A DNA stretch of 64,000 nucleotides from NCBI RefSeq assembly GCF_016765635.1, contig NZ_JAESVD010000003.1, positions 62,001-126,000 on the forward strand. Direction: 5' to 3'. Within the stretch, counting starts at the first letter, position 1. Each line of letters opens with the position of its first letter. The notes below the pieces were generated by a model. It ran no database searches. It was not told the DNA's origin and saw only the letters and a program-made list of their open reading frames with translations. Origin of the DNA: Shewanella schlegeliana. GTDB lineage: Bacteria > Pseudomonadota > Gammaproteobacteria > Enterobacterales > Shewanellaceae. Below are positions 63,840-64,000 of the stretch, one piece after another. A program made the position numbers and the translations under genes.

Positions 63840-64000
63840 CTATTCCACCTGAGTAGCTTCGCCTTGTGTTACAGGTGCTTGATTAACCTTCTCAATATTG
63901 AGCTCAGCCAATGTCGCCGCAATATCTTCAGCAGCAGTTTTAGCATTGATATCTTCATCGATCTTTAAGATCTTGCCATCTTTACCTATGTAAAAAGTGA
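63840..64000 (-). CDS. C-terminal end of a peroxiredoxin/thioredoxin-like protein (partial)
   Basis: Only the last 52 codons are inside the window. The reading TFYIGKDGKILKIDEDINAK resembles the end of AhpC/TSA-type peroxiredoxins (an F-V/I-I-DKDGKI strand followed by a helix). No catalytic Cys is visible because the front is outside the window. Stop at 63840-63842. Confidence 0.6.
   Translation of the reverse strand, partial: TFYIGKDGKILKIDEDINAKTAAEDIAATLAELNIEKVNQAPVTQGEATQVE

Noticed and set aside
1..64000. tRNA, rRNA, CRISPR array, prophage or plasmid-type genes
   Set aside because: None was recognised anywhere; no array of spaced repeats, no integrase, and no conserved rRNA or tRNA sequence.

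Overview
The window looks like a chromosomal segment of a marine Shewanella-type gammaproteobacterium. This is inferred from gene content (Desulfovibrio-like split-Soret cytochrome, di-heme oxidoreductase, NDH-2, TIGR03899 and PA4780-like proteins, GlyGly-CTERM protease, ToxR/ToxS-like pair) and moderate GC; no rRNA or tRNA gene is present to confirm it. No prophage, complete insertion sequence or CRISPR array was seen. Most of it reads as stable chromosome with short operons separated by clear intrinsic terminators.

Layout. 1-5.2 kb: the end of a NupC nucleoside transporter, a DUF2076 protein, a 314-bp MITE-like element, an exported S9 peptidase and a zinc-ribbon protein. 5.4-12.1 kb: two large surface lipoproteins, an AcfD/SslE-type M60 metallopeptidase and a calcium-repeat protein. 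12.5-16.6 kb: two unrecognised cytoplasmic proteins that share one reading frame across a single TAA, then a small charged protein. 16.6-19.4 kb: NDH-2 and small envelope proteins. 19.5-24.8 kb: two exporter loci, each with a divergent regulator (NimR/NimT-like; LysR with HlyD/DUF2955). 24.9-31.2 kb: an NhaC-family antiporter preceded by an unannotated 43-codon ORF, a zinc-finger-like protein, a cysteine-rich YraQ/ArsP permease and two LysR regulators. 31.3-36.6 kb: a very large secreted subtilase. 36.9-40.5 kb: arfA, an RNase D-like exonuclease with a 40-aa membrane protein, and a flippase-like protein.

40.6-45.8 kb is the least conventional part. A Tat-exported split-Soret cytochrome is coupled to a heme-free lipoprotein that resembles the first domain of MtrC/OmcA. 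It is divergent from a ToxR/ToxS-like pair across a perfect CRP site, and a beta-barrel protein and a DsbA variant (CGNC, His-rich insertion) follow. 45.8-48.2 kb: a glycosyltransferase, a cytochrome b561-like protein and hemG. 48.3-52.9 kb: a Fur-box-controlled iron locus (porin, imelysin, di-heme oxidoreductase). 54.1-59.9 kb: a sulfate-activation operon cobA-cysD-cysN-SLC13 permease-cysC. 60.2-64 kb: outer-membrane phospholipase A, an S41-like protein, a RIO-type kinase and the end of a peroxiredoxin-like gene.

Small genes added here by reading the intergenic DNA: a 43-aa ORF before nhaC, a 50-aa ORF before the subtilase and a 40-aa membrane protein after the RNase D-like gene. arfA carries a terminator hairpin inside its own coding sequence, as known for the E. 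coli gene. Starts were moved to internal codons where a ribosome-binding site or signal peptide required it. Family names come from motif recognition by eye; no database search was run.
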